DNA of 64,000 nt from Paenibacillus sp. FSL R5-0912 (GCF_000758605.1 NZ_CP009282.1:186001-250000), one strand, 5' to 3'. Positions 25,113 to 34,971 are shown, numbered from the stretch's first letter. The notes: a model not told the origin generated them from the sequence alone. A program made the numbers and translations.

Positions 25113-26000
25113 ATGTTCCGACTAAGCCGGAGAACGGGCAGCGAAATCGTGTTTGATATATGCAATAACCTGCTGATGCTGTTAGTCTGCTTTGCCACGC
25201 TGTATCCCGTGTGGTATGTACTGGTCAATTCGTTCAATGAGGGCATGGATGCCATGCTGGGCAATATTTACTGGTGGCCGAGGGTCTTCATTCTCGACAA
25301 CTACAAGGCGGTTTTTAACAATAATGGAATCATGACGGCTATGGGAATCACCGTGGCCAAAACTGTGGTGGGAACGGTTATTCATGTATTCTTCACCGCC
25401 ATGGTCGCGTATGCCTTATGCAGTCAAGAGCTGATCGGGCGGAAGCTGTACATGATCATGGGAACCATTACGCTGTTCTTTGGAGGAGGCCTCATTCCGA
25501 CCTATTTGTTGATCCGTGATCTTGGATTGCTGGACAATTTCTGGGTATACATTTTACCCGCCGCGTTCAGTTTCTATGATCTGATCATTTTCATGTCCTT
25601 TTTCCGGGAGATTCCGAAAGGGCTGGAGGAGGCGGCTAAAATTGACGGGGCGAATGAGCTTACGATTTTCCTCCGGGTGATCATTCCCGTCTCTATGCCG
25701 GTTATCGCTACAATCGCTTTGTTCCACGGTGTTTATCAATGGAATGATTATTTTGCCGGCGTAATCTATATCAACAATTCCAATCTACAGCCGATACAGA
25801 CGTACTTATACAGGGTGGTTGCGGAATCCAGCTCCAATCAGATGGTGTCGGCGATGGCTGGCTCGGTGCAGAAGTCGGTTACCTCCCAGTCAGTCAAGCT
25901 GGCAACTATGGTGGTCACGACTGTTCCGATCGTTATGGTATATCCGTTCCTGCAGAAGTATTTTGTCAAGGGTATGATGATCGGTTCAATCAAGGGCTAA
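25113..26000 (+). CDS. Sugar ABC transporter permease, LplC-type
   Basis: I place the start at MFRLSRRTGSE (ATG 25113), nine bases after AGGGGAG; an in-frame ATG at 25089 lies right behind the previous stop codon and lacks a good site. The 295-residue protein has six spans, the EAA loop LEEAAKIDGANELTIFLRVI and the usual LplC ending QKYFVKGMMIGSIKG. It pairs with the permease 25 bp upstream to form the membrane channel. Confidence 0.92.
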   Translation: MFRLSRRTGSEIVFDICNNLLMLLVCFATLYPVWYVLVNSFNEGMDAMLGNIYWWPRVFILDNYKAVFNNNGIMTAMGITVAKTVVGTVIHVFFTAMVAYALCSQELIGRKLYMIMGTITLFFGGGLIPTYLLIRDLGLLDNFWVYILPAAFSFYDLIIFMSFFREIPKGLEEAAKIDGANELTIFLRVIIPVSMPVIATIALFHGVYQWNDYFAGVIYINNSNLQPIQTYLYRVVAESSSNQMVSAMAGSVQKSVTSQSVKLATMVVTTVPIVMVYPFLQKYFVKGMMIGSIKG

Positions 26001-26037
26001 GCTCTTCTATAAAACTTACGAAAAGGGGAATTCATTT

Positions 26038-27687
26038 ATGATTTATTCAAAAAAATGGCTGCCATCCATACTGGCACTTGCACTTACAGCCAGCCTGACT
26101 GCTTGTGGGGGCGACGGGAATAACAAAGACAATACAGCAAAGACCGATAATAATACTGCCGCACCTGCTGTCAACGCGGATGAGCCGGGGTGGAAGAGCT
26201 CTACAGATCCGATTACATTCGATTGGTATTTGAATTACTCCTGGTTTGCCGACAAGTGGGGTACTGACAAAACCACTCAATATATCACGAAAAAAACCGG
26301 TGTTGACATCAACTTTATCGTTCCAGCCGGAAACGAGAATGAAAAGCTGAATACGATGATCGCTTCCAACAATCTGCCTGACTTTATTACGCTGGACTGG
26401 AACTCCGATGCCATTGATAAAATGGTTCAAGGCGGCTTGGTATTGCCACTCAATGAGCTTGCCGATCAATATGATCCTTATTTCTTCAAAATTGCTGATC
26501 CGGACAAGCTGAAATGGTACACGGAGAAAGATGGAAATGTATATGGATATCCGAACCAGTCCAGTTCTCCGGCCAATTTCAAAGAAAATGGCGATAATTT
26601 CACCTCTTCCAATACCTTTCTTGTGCGTAAAGACATTTATGAGGCCATTGGCAAACCGGATATGAGAACACCGGAAGGCTTCCTGAATGCGCTCAAAGCC
26701 GCCAAAGAGAAATTCCCAGAGGTAAACGGACAACCGCTTATTCCCTTCGGGACACAGGAGTTTACGGATATGGGAAATGGCTCGTTTGGAGCAAATCTGA
26801 TGGATTTCCTAGCTATTCCGTATGAAAAAGACGGTAAGCTATATGATCGCTCTACGGATCCGGAATACATCCGCTGGCTGAAAGCGTTCCGTCAGGCCAA
26901 CGAACAGGGGCTGATTGCGAAGGATATTTTCATTGACAAGCGTCCGCAAATGGAAGAGAAAATTGTGCAAGGCCGTTACTTCTCTATGATGTTCCCGCGT
27001 TCCGATCTTCAGAACCAGAACATTACCCGTTATCAGCAAGACCCGAATTCGGTCTATATTGCTGTTGACGGGCCGGCGAATTCCAAGCAGGAGCAGCCGA
27101 AGCTGAGCGGACCGTCCATTGCGGGCTGGGCGCTCACCCTGATCTCCAAGAAAGTGAAGGATAAAGAAAGAGCGATCGAATTCTTGACTTATATAATCAG
27201 TGAAGAGGGCAACAAGGATTTGTTCTTTGGTGAAAAGGGCACCACGTATGATACTATTGATGGAAAAGAGCAATTTTTGCCGGAAGTTCTGAACATGTAT
27301 AACAATGACCGTTCCACCTTTGCCAAAACATATGGAGCCTCCTACACATTCTGGATGATGATGGACCCTGCACTCAACTTAAAATGGGCTCCGGCATCGG
27401 TAGAACCGATTAAACAGCCGGAGGACTGGACCCGCGGCAAAGTGGTCGATAACTCCATCTATGCGAATCTGGACCCGGCCGTTTCCTCTCCGGAGGGAAT
27501 TGCACTTGGAAAGATTAATACCCAATGGGGAAAGACATTGCCTAAGCTCATTCTGGCTGTGTCAGAGGCTGATTTCGATAAGGCATGGAATGAATTCCTG
27601 CAATACCGCAAGGAACATGATTGGGACAAAATTCAAGCCTATCAGCAGGATGCATTTGAACAAAATGCTGCTAAGCTCCAGAACTGA
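26038..27687 (+). CDS. ABC transporter substrate-binding lipoprotein
   Basis: The 549-residue precursor has a lipoprotein signal with lipobox LTAC (Cys23), a spacer rich in Asn, Asp and Thr, then a type-1 solute-binding fold of the large (about 500-550 residue) Paenibacillus class. Many aromatic residues in the C-terminal half (for example SYTFWMMMDPALNLKWAPAS) fit a sugar-stacking cleft. It should bind an oligosaccharide outside the cell and pass it to the two permeases upstream. The GH3 hexosaminidase-like enzyme at the end of the operon suggests an amino-sugar substrate, but this is inference. Confidence 0.92.
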   Translation: MIYSKKWLPSILALALTASLTACGGDGNNKDNTAKTDNNTAAPAVNADEPGWKSSTDPITFDWYLNYSWFADKWGTDKTTQYITKKTGVDINFIVPAGNENEKLNTMIASNNLPDFITLDWNSDAIDKMVQGGLVLPLNELADQYDPYFFKIADPDKLKWYTEKDGNVYGYPNQSSSPANFKENGDNFTSSNTFLVRKDIYEAIGKPDMRTPEGFLNALKAAKEKFPEVNGQPLIPFGTQEFTDMGNGSFGANLMDFLAIPYEKDGKLYDRSTDPEYIRWLKAFRQANEQGLIAKDIFIDKRPQMEEKIVQGRYFSMMFPRSDLQNQNITRYQQDPNSVYIAVDGPANSKQEQPKLSGPSIAGWALTLISKKVKDKERAIEFLTYIISEEGNKDLFFGEKGTTYDTIDGKEQFLPEVLNMYNNDRSTFAKTYGASYTFWMMMDPALNLKWAPASVEPIKQPEDWTRGKVVDNSIYANLDPAVSSPEGIALGKINTQWGKTLPKLILAVSEADFDKAWNEFLQYRKEHDWDKIQAYQQDAFEQNAAKLQN

Positions 27688-27716
27688 CAGGCCTGAGCAG
27701 ATAGCTGATTAAAACT

Positions 27717-27745
27717 GGGGGAGATCGGCATTAAGCCGGCTCCCC
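27717..27745 (+). terminator. Strong hairpin between binding-protein and kinase genes
   Basis: GGGGGAG, then CGGC, pairs with GCCG and CTCCCC around ATTAA. There is no proper T-run (GAGTTTCG follows), so it is more likely a partial terminator or an mRNA 3' stabiliser that keeps the lipoprotein transcript more abundant than the regulators. Confidence 0.55.
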
Positions 27746-27863
27746 GAGTTTCGTCCAAACCATCGGGAAACGGAAGTGAAGACAACTGGGGAATTACATC
27801 AAAGTAAGGTTTCGTTTTCTCTCCGGTTCTATAGGGCGTCTTTCTATTCAGGCTAAGCTGATT

Positions 27864-29702
27864 TTGACTTATATTATTGTTATTCTGATTCCGACAACGA
27901 TATTCTCCGGTTATATTCTTGACGTCAACTACCAAAACAGCATCACAAGTATCATCACCAAGAATGAGTATTTACTTAATATGGAGAAGAAAAATATCCA
28001 GAATCACATGGAGGCCATGGAACTAACTTCGCAACTCGCGCTGTCTGACCGTGATGTGCTGGATTACATGCTCAGCAACCGGGAGTTTTCGGCTGAGGAA
28101 CTGATTAAATTTAACAACTACTCATATCATAACCTGCAATATATTATGTCCAACAATCCTAATATCAGTAATTTGCGGTTCTTCACCGGCAATGAATATG
28201 CCCGGGAAATCTGGCCGATTATCTATAACGAGCGCCGAATCTCCGGCGAGGTCTGGGCCAAAGAGTTCTACGAACAACCGGAAGAGGTATGGTGGACGAT
28301 CTATAGCGGCCCCGAAGAGCTGCGCAGCAGGGTGGGAGCGGGGAGCCAGGATTACTTGAACTTTGCCAGTCTGGTCCGGGAAATCAAATATCCGCTGGAA
28401 CAGCATTTAGCATTAATGCAGGTTAATATGCGGCTGGACGTGTTATTCTCGAATATTTACAGCAACCTGCAGGAAGCTTCTACGCAGCTGCTTGCGATGG
28501 ATCGGAACTCCCGGCTGTACTTCAACGATACCTCCGTCTTTTATACAAAAATTCCCACTAAGGAAATCAGAAATGAATTTATGCTTAAATCCAGAGGAGA
28601 TGAGGGGGACTTTCAGTTTACCTATGGGGGAGTTCCATATTTGTGTGTCTATATCGGCATAGACAGGCTGGATAGTAAGCTGCTGAGCGTCGTTTCATTG
28701 GAAACGTCCTACAATGATATGAATAAAACCAGGCTGTCCATCGGCGGGGCCACCCTGCTGCTGGTGCTGATTCTCTCGCTGATTACATATAAGCTGCTGT
28801 CTGTGATTCTGAAGAGGCTGCATCTTTTGCGTGATTCCATGAAGAAGGTCCGTCAGGGTGATTTTAATGTAGAGATTCCTCAGCTTGGCGGCGATGAAGT
28901 GGGAGAACTCGGCAATCATATCCGCCAAATGCTGAATAAAATCAATGAACTGATTGCAGAAGCGGTTATCAAGCAAGCTTCTTCAAAAGAGGCCGAGCTA
29001 AACTCTCTCAAAAACCAGATCGATGCCCACTTTCTGTATAATACTCTGGAAAATTTGAAGATGCTGGCGGAAATAGAGGGACAGCTGGTCATTTCCGATA
29101 CGCTAACCTCCCTTGGATCAATGCTGCGCTATAATTTGCACTGGACGACGCACTATGTGCGTTTATATGAAGAGATTCAGCATATTCAGAATTATATTGC
29201 GGTTATGAATATTCGTTACGGCGGCAGATTACAGCTGCAGCTTGATCATCATCAGCCACACCGGCAACAGGAGATCCTCAAGATGTCGCTCCAGCCTATA
29301 GTGGAAAATGCGCTCAAATACGGAATGAATGCCCCCGGAATGCGAAAACGCGGGCTGATTATTTCGATTCACACGTATAAGCAGGGAGATTTCATGTATA
29401 TTGAAATCCGGGATAACGGGGCGGGGATCTCCGCTGAACGCCTGGATCATATTAATTCAACGCTTAAGTGGGAATCCGGTGTTCAAGCGGTGTACACGAC
29501 CAACGGCAATGCTGCCCGCTCGGGTAAGGAGTCCGCCTTTGATGCTTCAGGGGGCGGTATCGGTCTGCGAAATGTTCATTTGCGTATTCAATTGCATTAC
29601 GGAAAGACCAGCGGTCTATGGCTAGAGAGTGTCGAAGGTGAATATACAAAGATTATGATTAAAATTCCTTATTTAATTCTCTCGGGGGGACTGGCGGAAT
29701 GA
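27864..29702 (+). CDS. Sensor histidine kinase (YesM/LytS-like)
   Basis: From TTG 27864 the product is 612 residues, but the true start is probably upstream: the same frame reads KVRFRFLSGSIGRLSIQAKL before it, a typical basic lead into the first span, and stays open back to a stop at 27777. No ATG, GTG or TTG exists there, so an unusual start such as CTG 27786 (nine bases after GGAAG) is possible. Domains: span near 1-19, outside sensor to about 290, span 293-315, HAMP, then a HisKA_7TM-like kinase core with HFLYNTLENLK (His about 389), N-box IVENALKYG, DNGAGIS and GIGLRNVHLRI. It should phosphorylate the response regulator whose start overlaps its stop. Confidence 0.9.
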   Translation: MTYIIVILIPTTIFSGYILDVNYQNSITSIITKNEYLLNMEKKNIQNHMEAMELTSQLALSDRDVLDYMLSNREFSAEELIKFNNYSYHNLQYIMSNNPNISNLRFFTGNEYAREIWPIIYNERRISGEVWAKEFYEQPEEVWWTIYSGPEELRSRVGAGSQDYLNFASLVREIKYPLEQHLALMQVNMRLDVLFSNIYSNLQEASTQLLAMDRNSRLYFNDTSVFYTKIPTKEIRNEFMLKSRGDEGDFQFTYGGVPYLCVYIGIDRLDSKLLSVVSLETSYNDMNKTRLSIGGATLLLVLILSLITYKLLSVILKRLHLLRDSMKKVRQGDFNVEIPQLGGDEVGELGNHIRQMLNKINELIAEAVIKQASSKEAELNSLKNQIDAHFLYNTLENLKMLAEIEGQLVISDTLTSLGSMLRYNLHWTTHYVRLYEEIQHIQNYIAVMNIRYGGRLQLQLDHHQPHRQQEILKMSLQPIVENALKYGMNAPGMRKRGLIISIHTYKQGDFMYIEIRDNGAGISAERLDHINSTLKWESGVQAVYTTNGNAARSGKESAFDASGGGIGLRNVHLRIQLHYGKTSGLWLESVEGEYTKIMIKIPYLILSGGLAE

Positions 29703-31303
29703 AGCGCAACTTGCTCATCGTAGATGACGAGGAGAATATCCGTATTGGCATTCGGGCCATGCTGGAGCGGGAGTATCCAGGAGACTATAACTATTTCTTT
29801 GCCGAGGACGGGGAGGAAGCGCTGCAGCAGTTAAACCGGGAGGCCTTTGACATCCTGATGACTGATATTCGGATGCCGGTCATGGACGGTCTCTCCCTGA
29901 TCGAGCGCATCCAACAACTCGAGCATCATCCTGCCGTGGTCATTATCAGCGGTTACGACGACTTCGAATACGCAAAGCAAGCCATACGGTTTGAAGTCAG
30001 GGATTATTTATTGAAGCCCATTGTGCGCAGTGAGCTGCGCCAAACCTTTTCCCGGCTGGAGCAGACCCTGCAACGGGAGCAAGAAATCAGCGGCATGCTG
30101 AGTAAGGCAACGCAGAGAGAGCAGGATTACCGGCAGAATGAAATGTACTATATTCTGATGAATCCGGAAATTGATGGGGAGGAATTAAGTAAACGGCTGG
30201 GTTTCGCGGGGCTTGAGAATCTGCAGGCAGGATGCTTCGTAGTCCTGATCCAGGAAGCCGAGGCGAGTGGCGGAACAAAGGGAAGCGGCATGCTGTATGC
30301 ACGCGTTGAGGAATTTATTCGTACGGGACCATCGGCAGACGATCGCCATTTTCTGGACAAGGAGGGCAGGTCTCTGGCTATTATTCATGATGAGTTACGG
30401 TTAGCGGAGCTATCGGAGCTTCTTCGTCAAGACCGCCTGATTTCTTGTCAGATCGCTATCAGTGACCGGATGTACCAGCCGGAACAGTTCAAGACAGCCT
30501 ATGCTCAGGCATTGAAAACACTGAGATACTTTTTTCTTAAATCGGCAGCAGGCATTCTTCATTACGGGCAGCTCAAGGATAAGTCCGGAGACTTTGTAAT
30601 TCCGACGGAGGATATTATCAAGGTCGGCAATATGATTGGTACCGGCCGTGAACAGGAAATGCAGCGGCTGCTGTCTCAGGTACTGGATTATCACACAATA
30701 CTGGACAATGACATTTCCTACCTGGAGAGAATTAGCACTGCAATTAATGAATTGATTTTCGACAAGGTCTTTAATGATTACGGCAAGGAAGCGGTTGATA
30801 TTATTAAAGTGTACCGGCGGATTGGCTACTTGTACAACTCCCGGAATTTTCAGGATTATTATCATGGAGTAGAGAATCTCCTGAATCAAATGAATGATTT
30901 TATCATGGGAATCAAATCGGCCCATCTGAACCGGAAAGAAATGGAAAAGGCGCTGCATTTCATTGAACAGAACTTTAGCCGCAGTGATTTCAATCTGGCG
31001 CTGGTCTCCAACCATGTTTCATTCAATTATTCGTATTTCAGTTCAGCGTTCAAGGATTATATGGGGATGAGCTTCAGCCAGTATCTGAAGAAGGTAAGAC
31101 TAGTCAGGGCAAAGGAACTGCTGGAGAGCAGTACTTATAAAGTATACGAGGTCAGCGCAAAGGTGGGTTTCGAGAATCCAAAGCATTTCAATAAGGTATT
31201 CCGGGAAGCTGAAGGGATATCTCCGCTGGAGTTCCGCTTGACTGCCGGCTTAAAGAACCACTCGATCTTGCCGGAAAATATGAAGGAGGATAAGCAGGAA
31301 TGA
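29699..31303 (+). CDS. Response regulator with AraC-type output (YesN-like)
   Basis: The 534-residue protein begins with a receiver domain: LLIVDDEENIR with the acidic pocket, phosphoacceptor Asp56 in MTDIRMPVMDG, and the Lys of DYLLKPI. A middle region of about 280 residues leads to two AraC helix-turn-helix motifs at the C-terminus (about 430-520, NFNLALVSNHVSFNYSYFSS in pattern, VGFENPKHFNKVFREAEG). ATG overlaps the kinase stop by four bases (ATGA), so translation is coupled. It presumably activates this operon on sensing the sugar or its binding protein. Confidence 0.94.
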   Translation: MKRNLLIVDDEENIRIGIRAMLEREYPGDYNYFFAEDGEEALQQLNREAFDILMTDIRMPVMDGLSLIERIQQLEHHPAVVIISGYDDFEYAKQAIRFEVRDYLLKPIVRSELRQTFSRLEQTLQREQEISGMLSKATQREQDYRQNEMYYILMNPEIDGEELSKRLGFAGLENLQAGCFVVLIQEAEASGGTKGSGMLYARVEEFIRTGPSADDRHFLDKEGRSLAIIHDELRLAELSELLRQDRLISCQIAISDRMYQPEQFKTAYAQALKTLRYFFLKSAAGILHYGQLKDKSGDFVIPTEDIIKVGNMIGTGREQEMQRLLSQVLDYHTILDNDISYLERISTAINELIFDKVFNDYGKEAVDIIKVYRRIGYLYNSRNFQDYYHGVENLLNQMNDFIMGIKSAHLNRKEMEKALHFIEQNFSRSDFNLALVSNHVSFNYSYFSSAFKDYMGMSFSQYLKKVRLVRAKELLESSTYKVYEVSAKVGFENPKHFNKVFREAEGISPLEFRLTAGLKNHSILPENMKEDKQE

Positions 31304-32886
31304 AATACATTATTGAGCCTTCCCGGAAAATGCGTGAATTGGCAGAAGGATGGGACTTTCGCAGGCTGCTGAATCAGGTGTGTTGTCCCACTAACGCCCG
31401 GATCGGGAAGCAGATGTCTGAATTTGGCGCGATGTTCTTTTTTGCCGGAGATAAAGATGCCTTAAATGAAGAAATCGCATCCTTCCGTGCGAGTTGCGAA
31501 ATCCCGCCGTTTATTGTAACGGACTTGGAAAATGGTCCCGGCGAAATGATACAAGGCTCGCAGCGCTTTCCTCATATGATGGGGATAAGCCAGACGGATT
31601 CGCCTGAACTGGCATATGAAATTGGCCGTGCAGCCGCTCTGGAAGCCGGACAAATCGGCTATAACTGGACCTTCTCCCCTGTGGTGGATCAGGCAATGGT
31701 TCCGGATAGTCCGGTGGTTTCCAGCCGCAGCGCCGGGCAAAGACCTGAGCAGATTATCAAGATGGCCGGAGCCTATATGCGGGGACTGCAGGACAACGGA
31801 ATGATGGCTACGATCAAGCATTTTCCGGGAGACGGGTATGATACAGTGGACCAGCATTTAACAACACCGGTGAATCATCTGTCGCGGGAGGCATGGCTCC
31901 AGGGACCTGGACGTGTTTTTAGGGAGCTGATTGAATCTGGTGCTATGGCTGTGATGCCGGGACATATCGCCTTGCCGGCGTTTGACAGTCCTGATGAGCG
32001 GGGAATGTATCCTCCGGCCACAGTATCCCGTGCTTTGCTTCAGGACCTGCTGCGCGGAGAACTTGGTTTCAAGGGGCTGATTGTGACTGATGCGATGGAA
32101 ATGGGCGGGATTGCCGGATTCATGAATTACTATGATGCCTGTGCGGCAGCGCTTGAAGGCGGCTGTGACATGCTATTGTTCCCCCGGATTGAGGAGCGGT
32201 TCTACCTTGAAATGGAACGCCGCTACAATGAGGGCAAGCTGACACGGAGTACATTAATCGAGCGCGCTTGCCGTGTGCTATCGTTGAAGGAACAACTGGG
32301 ATTGATTGCGGCGGATTCTTCGCAGGTGCGTGATCGGGAGCAGCCCGACCGTAAAGCGATCTCGCGCTTAGCTGAACGGGCGGTTGCAGAGAGTCTGACA
32401 CTGGTGAGAGACCGCCCTGCTCTGATTCCATTTCCGCTGAATCCTGGGACACGGATATTGCATGTGGTCATCATGAACTATCATAATCGTTATACTGAAC
32501 TATATGAGCGGATCAAATATGAGCTTGAACAGTACTCGGATCATGTAGATCAGTGGATAGACCCCGGCCCGGGAGAATTATTCACCGCAGCGCTGCCCGG
32601 AACCTATGACCTCATTCTCTGTTCAATCGGCAGTCGGCAGGATTACGGTCTAAATGTCACCCGTCTGCACGGGGAGGTTGCCCGCAATATGATGGGGGGA
32701 TGGACCAAGCTCGGTACCCCGGTTGTTTTTATATCCCATTTCCATCCGTTTGTTCATAAAGAATTCAACGCGTCCATAGATACAATCATTAATACTTATG
32801 GAGATATTGAGTGCACCGCTTCCATGGTGGTCGCCGCCATTGCAGGGGAGAGGCCCTTCCGCCGGGAGCTCGCCGTCCACGACTGA
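31300..32886 (+). CDS. GH3 family glycoside hydrolase, NagZ-like
   Basis: The 528-residue cytoplasmic protein shows the GH3 barrel signature: KHFPGDGYDTVDQHLTTPVN, then AVMPGHIALP and the nucleophile region GLIVTDAMEMGGI. The pattern (KHFPG-x-G, D-x-H, TDAM) is that of NagZ-type beta-N-acetylhexosaminidases, in which a His-Asp pair acts as acid/base, rather than of classical beta-glucosidases. A C-terminal GH3_C-like domain of about 150 residues follows. The start overlaps the regulator stop by four bases. It should cleave the imported oligosaccharide; GlcNAc-containing substrates from chitin or peptidoglycan are the leading guess. Confidence 0.9.
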   Translation: MKYIIEPSRKMRELAEGWDFRRLLNQVCCPTNARIGKQMSEFGAMFFFAGDKDALNEEIASFRASCEIPPFIVTDLENGPGEMIQGSQRFPHMMGISQTDSPELAYEIGRAAALEAGQIGYNWTFSPVVDQAMVPDSPVVSSRSAGQRPEQIIKMAGAYMRGLQDNGMMATIKHFPGDGYDTVDQHLTTPVNHLSREAWLQGPGRVFRELIESGAMAVMPGHIALPAFDSPDERGMYPPATVSRALLQDLLRGELGFKGLIVTDAMEMGGIAGFMNYYDACAAALEGGCDMLLFPRIEERFYLEMERRYNEGKLTRSTLIERACRVLSLKEQLGLIAADSSQVRDREQPDRKAISRLAERAVAESLTLVRDRPALIPFPLNPGTRILHVVIMNYHNRYTELYERIKYELEQYSDHVDQWIDPGPGELFTAALPGTYDLILCSIGSRQDYGLNVTRLHGEVARNMMGGWTKLGTPVVFISHFHPFVHKEFNASIDTIINTYGDIECTASMVVAAIAGERPFRRELAVHD

Positions 32887-32894
32887 GAGGAATA

Positions 32895-32923
32895 TCCCAA
32901 CCCATACCGGGTTGGGAATTTTT
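32895..32923 (+). terminator. Terminator of the second sugar operon
   Basis: TCCCAACCC and GGGTTGGGA form a perfect 9-bp stem around ATACC, followed by ATTTTT. Confidence 0.9.
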
Positions 32924-32944
32924 CAAATTATAGTATAATAGACT

Positions 32945-33226
32945 TTGCTGATGATGCTTCCTCTTATAGGGATTGACCGCGACGCTGCTTTTATTGAATA
33001 CGCCAGACAAGAAGCTCAAGAGCAAGGCATGAATCATATTACATACATACAAGGCGATATTCTACAAATCCCGCTTTATGATTATGGGGTTCCGGTGACG
33101 TTGAATACTCATGATTTGCTGATCTTTAATCAGAGTGTCTCACAGGAATATATGAATCTGTATAAAGCGAGGCTAATGACTGCAGAAGAGCTGAACGAGA
33201 TTCGGCTGGGAGGACTTGGTAGATAA
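32945..33226 (+). pseudogene. Class I methyltransferase remnant with internal deletion
   Basis: The frame starts inside a Rossmann fold: GIDRDAAFIEYARQEAQEQG and ITYIQGDILQIPL match motifs I-end to II/III of SAM-dependent methyltransferases. It then jumps to a tail (TLNTHDLLIFNQSVSQEYMN, YKARLMTAEEL) that looks like the far C-terminus of such proteins. The glycine-rich SAM loop at the front and about 100 residues in the middle are missing. No ribosome site is seen. I take it as a dead gene. Confidence 0.65.
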
Positions 33227-33244
33227 AAGGATCATAGGTTCGCA

Positions 33245-33672
33245 AAACCGATTCTTACCAATGCGGAAGGTGAAGAGCGGCCTGCTATAATCCCGTCGTT
33301 TCAGCAAGGAACTCTTGCCCGCTATCCCAAAGGCCCGGGGCCTGACCAGGAAGGAACCATTATGTTCGCTGATTTCATGCTTGAGAATCAGTGGTTCTCC
33401 GCAATGGATAGTGCACATGATCATCAATTCAGCTTCAATGAGGCTATCTCCTTTATGGCGAAGTGCGACTTGCAGGAGGCGATTGATTACTACTGGATAA
33501 GCTTTCTGCGGTTCCCGAAGCCGAGCAGTGCGGCTGCCTGACAGATAAGCATGGATTATCATGGCAGATTGTTCCGGGTGAGATGGGCGAGATGATGGCT
33601 TAGGATACTCCGGAGCAGCTTACGCGAGTTACAGAGGCTTTTCTTAAGTTACTGTTCCTGGTAGATAAGTAA
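33245..33672 (+). pseudogene. PhnB-like VOC protein, frameshifted
   Basis: The frame KPILTNAEGEERPAIIPSFQ, then MFADFMLENQWFSAMDS and QFSFNEAISFMAKCDLQEAI, matches PhnB-like proteins (tandem beta-alpha-beta glyoxalase fold). Near 33490 the match shifts to another frame ([33 protein letters not shown]), where a TAG at about 33601 interrupts before the last helix ending at TAA 33670-33672. So it carries one frameshift and one stop and has no start. Its function, when alive, is unknown. Confidence 0.75.
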
Positions 33673-33692
33673 AGTAGAAGGAAGGTTATAGT

Positions 33693-34766
33693 GTGTCAGA
33701 GGCAGTTCAAGTTTTCCCGGCAACGGACAGGTATGTGAAAATCATCGGGCGGACCCACTTTTACAATGAAGTATTGTGGCTGGCGCTGTCCGGTGGAGGC
33801 GTGGAATTTGTATTCTATGGTACAAAAGCGGAAATTACAGTAAGGGGAGATCAGATAGCTTCCACACTTACGAATCAGGCCAGAATCAGCATTTACGTAA
33901 ACGGAAAACAGATCATTGATGATCTGGTAGACCAGCCAACGAAAACCTATACGGTTTTCGAAAGTGATACCGAAGAGAATGTCACTGTAAGAATCATCAA
34001 ATTATCGGAGGCGCCTATGTCAACGGTTGGGATTCAGAAGATTACCGTCGATGCCGTTCAGGGAATCAAGCCTACCCCGGTGAACGTACATAGGATTGAA
34101 TTCATCGGCGATTCCATTACCTGCGGTTATGGGGTTGACGATGAGGATGCATTACATTCTTTTTCCACGGCTACGGAAGATGTCACGAAAGCTTATGCTT
34201 ATCTAACGGCTCAAGAGCTTCAGGCTGACTACAGCATGGTGGCGTACAGCGGTTATGGCATCATTAGCGGCTACACGGAGAACGACCGGAAGCTCACTTC
34301 GCATCTTGTTCCAGATTATTACGAAAAAGTGGGCAAATCGGAAGGGAGGTTTGACGATACGCTGGACCCTCAATCCGTAAGCTGGGATTTCAGCAAATTT
34401 GTGCCCGATCTGATTGTCATTAATCTGGGGACGAATGATGATTCCTATACCCGGGAGGATGCTGACAGACAGGCAGAATATGCCGGACAGTATGTTGAGT
34501 TTCTAAAATTGGTCAGACGAAATAATACACACGCCCCGCTCCTGTGCACCTTGGGCATTATGGGAGACAGACTGTACCCTTTGGTTGAACAAGCGGTCAG
34601 CAGCTATATACAGGAAACAGGTGATTCCAATATCACTTCAATGCGGTTTGCCGTCCAACTGGAAGAAGATGGTTATGCAGCGGATTGGCATCCGTCGAAG
34701 CTCACTCATTACAAAGCGGCGAAGCAGCTGGTTGCTCAGATTAAGGAGCTTATGAAGTGGGAATAA
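33693..34766 (+). CDS. SGNH/GDSL esterase, CE2-like
   Basis: The 357-residue protein starts with GTG a few bases after AAGGAAGG. An N-terminal beta-sandwich (about 1-130) precedes an SGNH hydrolase domain: EFIGDSITCGYG with the nucleophile Ser (about 151), VINLGTNDDS (block III Asn), and the catalytic DWHPS near 327. The two-domain layout and motifs resemble carbohydrate esterase family 2, which removes acetyl groups from xylan, mannan or glucomannan. There is no signal peptide, so it should act inside the cell on imported acetylated sugars, or be released by lysis. The next gene starts 25 bp after it. Confidence 0.87.
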   Translation: MSEAVQVFPATDRYVKIIGRTHFYNEVLWLALSGGGVEFVFYGTKAEITVRGDQIASTLTNQARISIYVNGKQIIDDLVDQPTKTYTVFESDTEENVTVRIIKLSEAPMSTVGIQKITVDAVQGIKPTPVNVHRIEFIGDSITCGYGVDDEDALHSFSTATEDVTKAYAYLTAQELQADYSMVAYSGYGIISGYTENDRKLTSHLVPDYYEKVGKSEGRFDDTLDPQSVSWDFSKFVPDLIVINLGTNDDSYTREDADRQAEYAGQYVEFLKLVRRNNTHAPLLCTLGIMGDRLYPLVEQAVSSYIQETGDSNITSMRFAVQLEEDGYAADWHPSKLTHYKAAKQLVAQIKELMKWE

Positions 34767-34791
34767 CTAATTCAGGAGAGGACAAGATCAG

Positions 34792-34971
34792 ATGGCGGCG
34801 AATTGGTGGTTGGCACTCATAATAATGGTTGTGTTAAACGGAATTCTGGTTTGGACTTTGTTGGTGGATGGAGAGTCCACAAGCCGCAGGGCCAAAAAGT
34901 GGTTTTTTATCATAGTCAATGCCATCGGGCTTGTCCTTGCAGTCTCTCAATTTTTCTGGATGAAGTTTTAG
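34792..34971 (+). CDS. 59-residue two-span membrane protein
   Basis: ATG 34792 follows CAGGAGAGGACAAGATCAG; the product runs MAANWWLALIIMVVLNGILV and WTLLVDGESTSRRAKKWFF, then IIVNAIGLVLAVSQFFWMKF. Two hydrophobic helices flank a short polar loop with a basic RRAKK patch, so both ends likely face the same side. It may be cotranscribed with the CE2-like esterase 25 bp upstream. I do not know a named family; a small membrane regulator or transporter subunit would fit. Its stop codon is followed directly by a strip that resembles the ssrA end and terminator. Confidence 0.75.
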   Translation: MAANWWLALIIMVVLNGILVWTLLVDGESTSRRAKKWFFIIVNAIGLVLAVSQFFWMKF

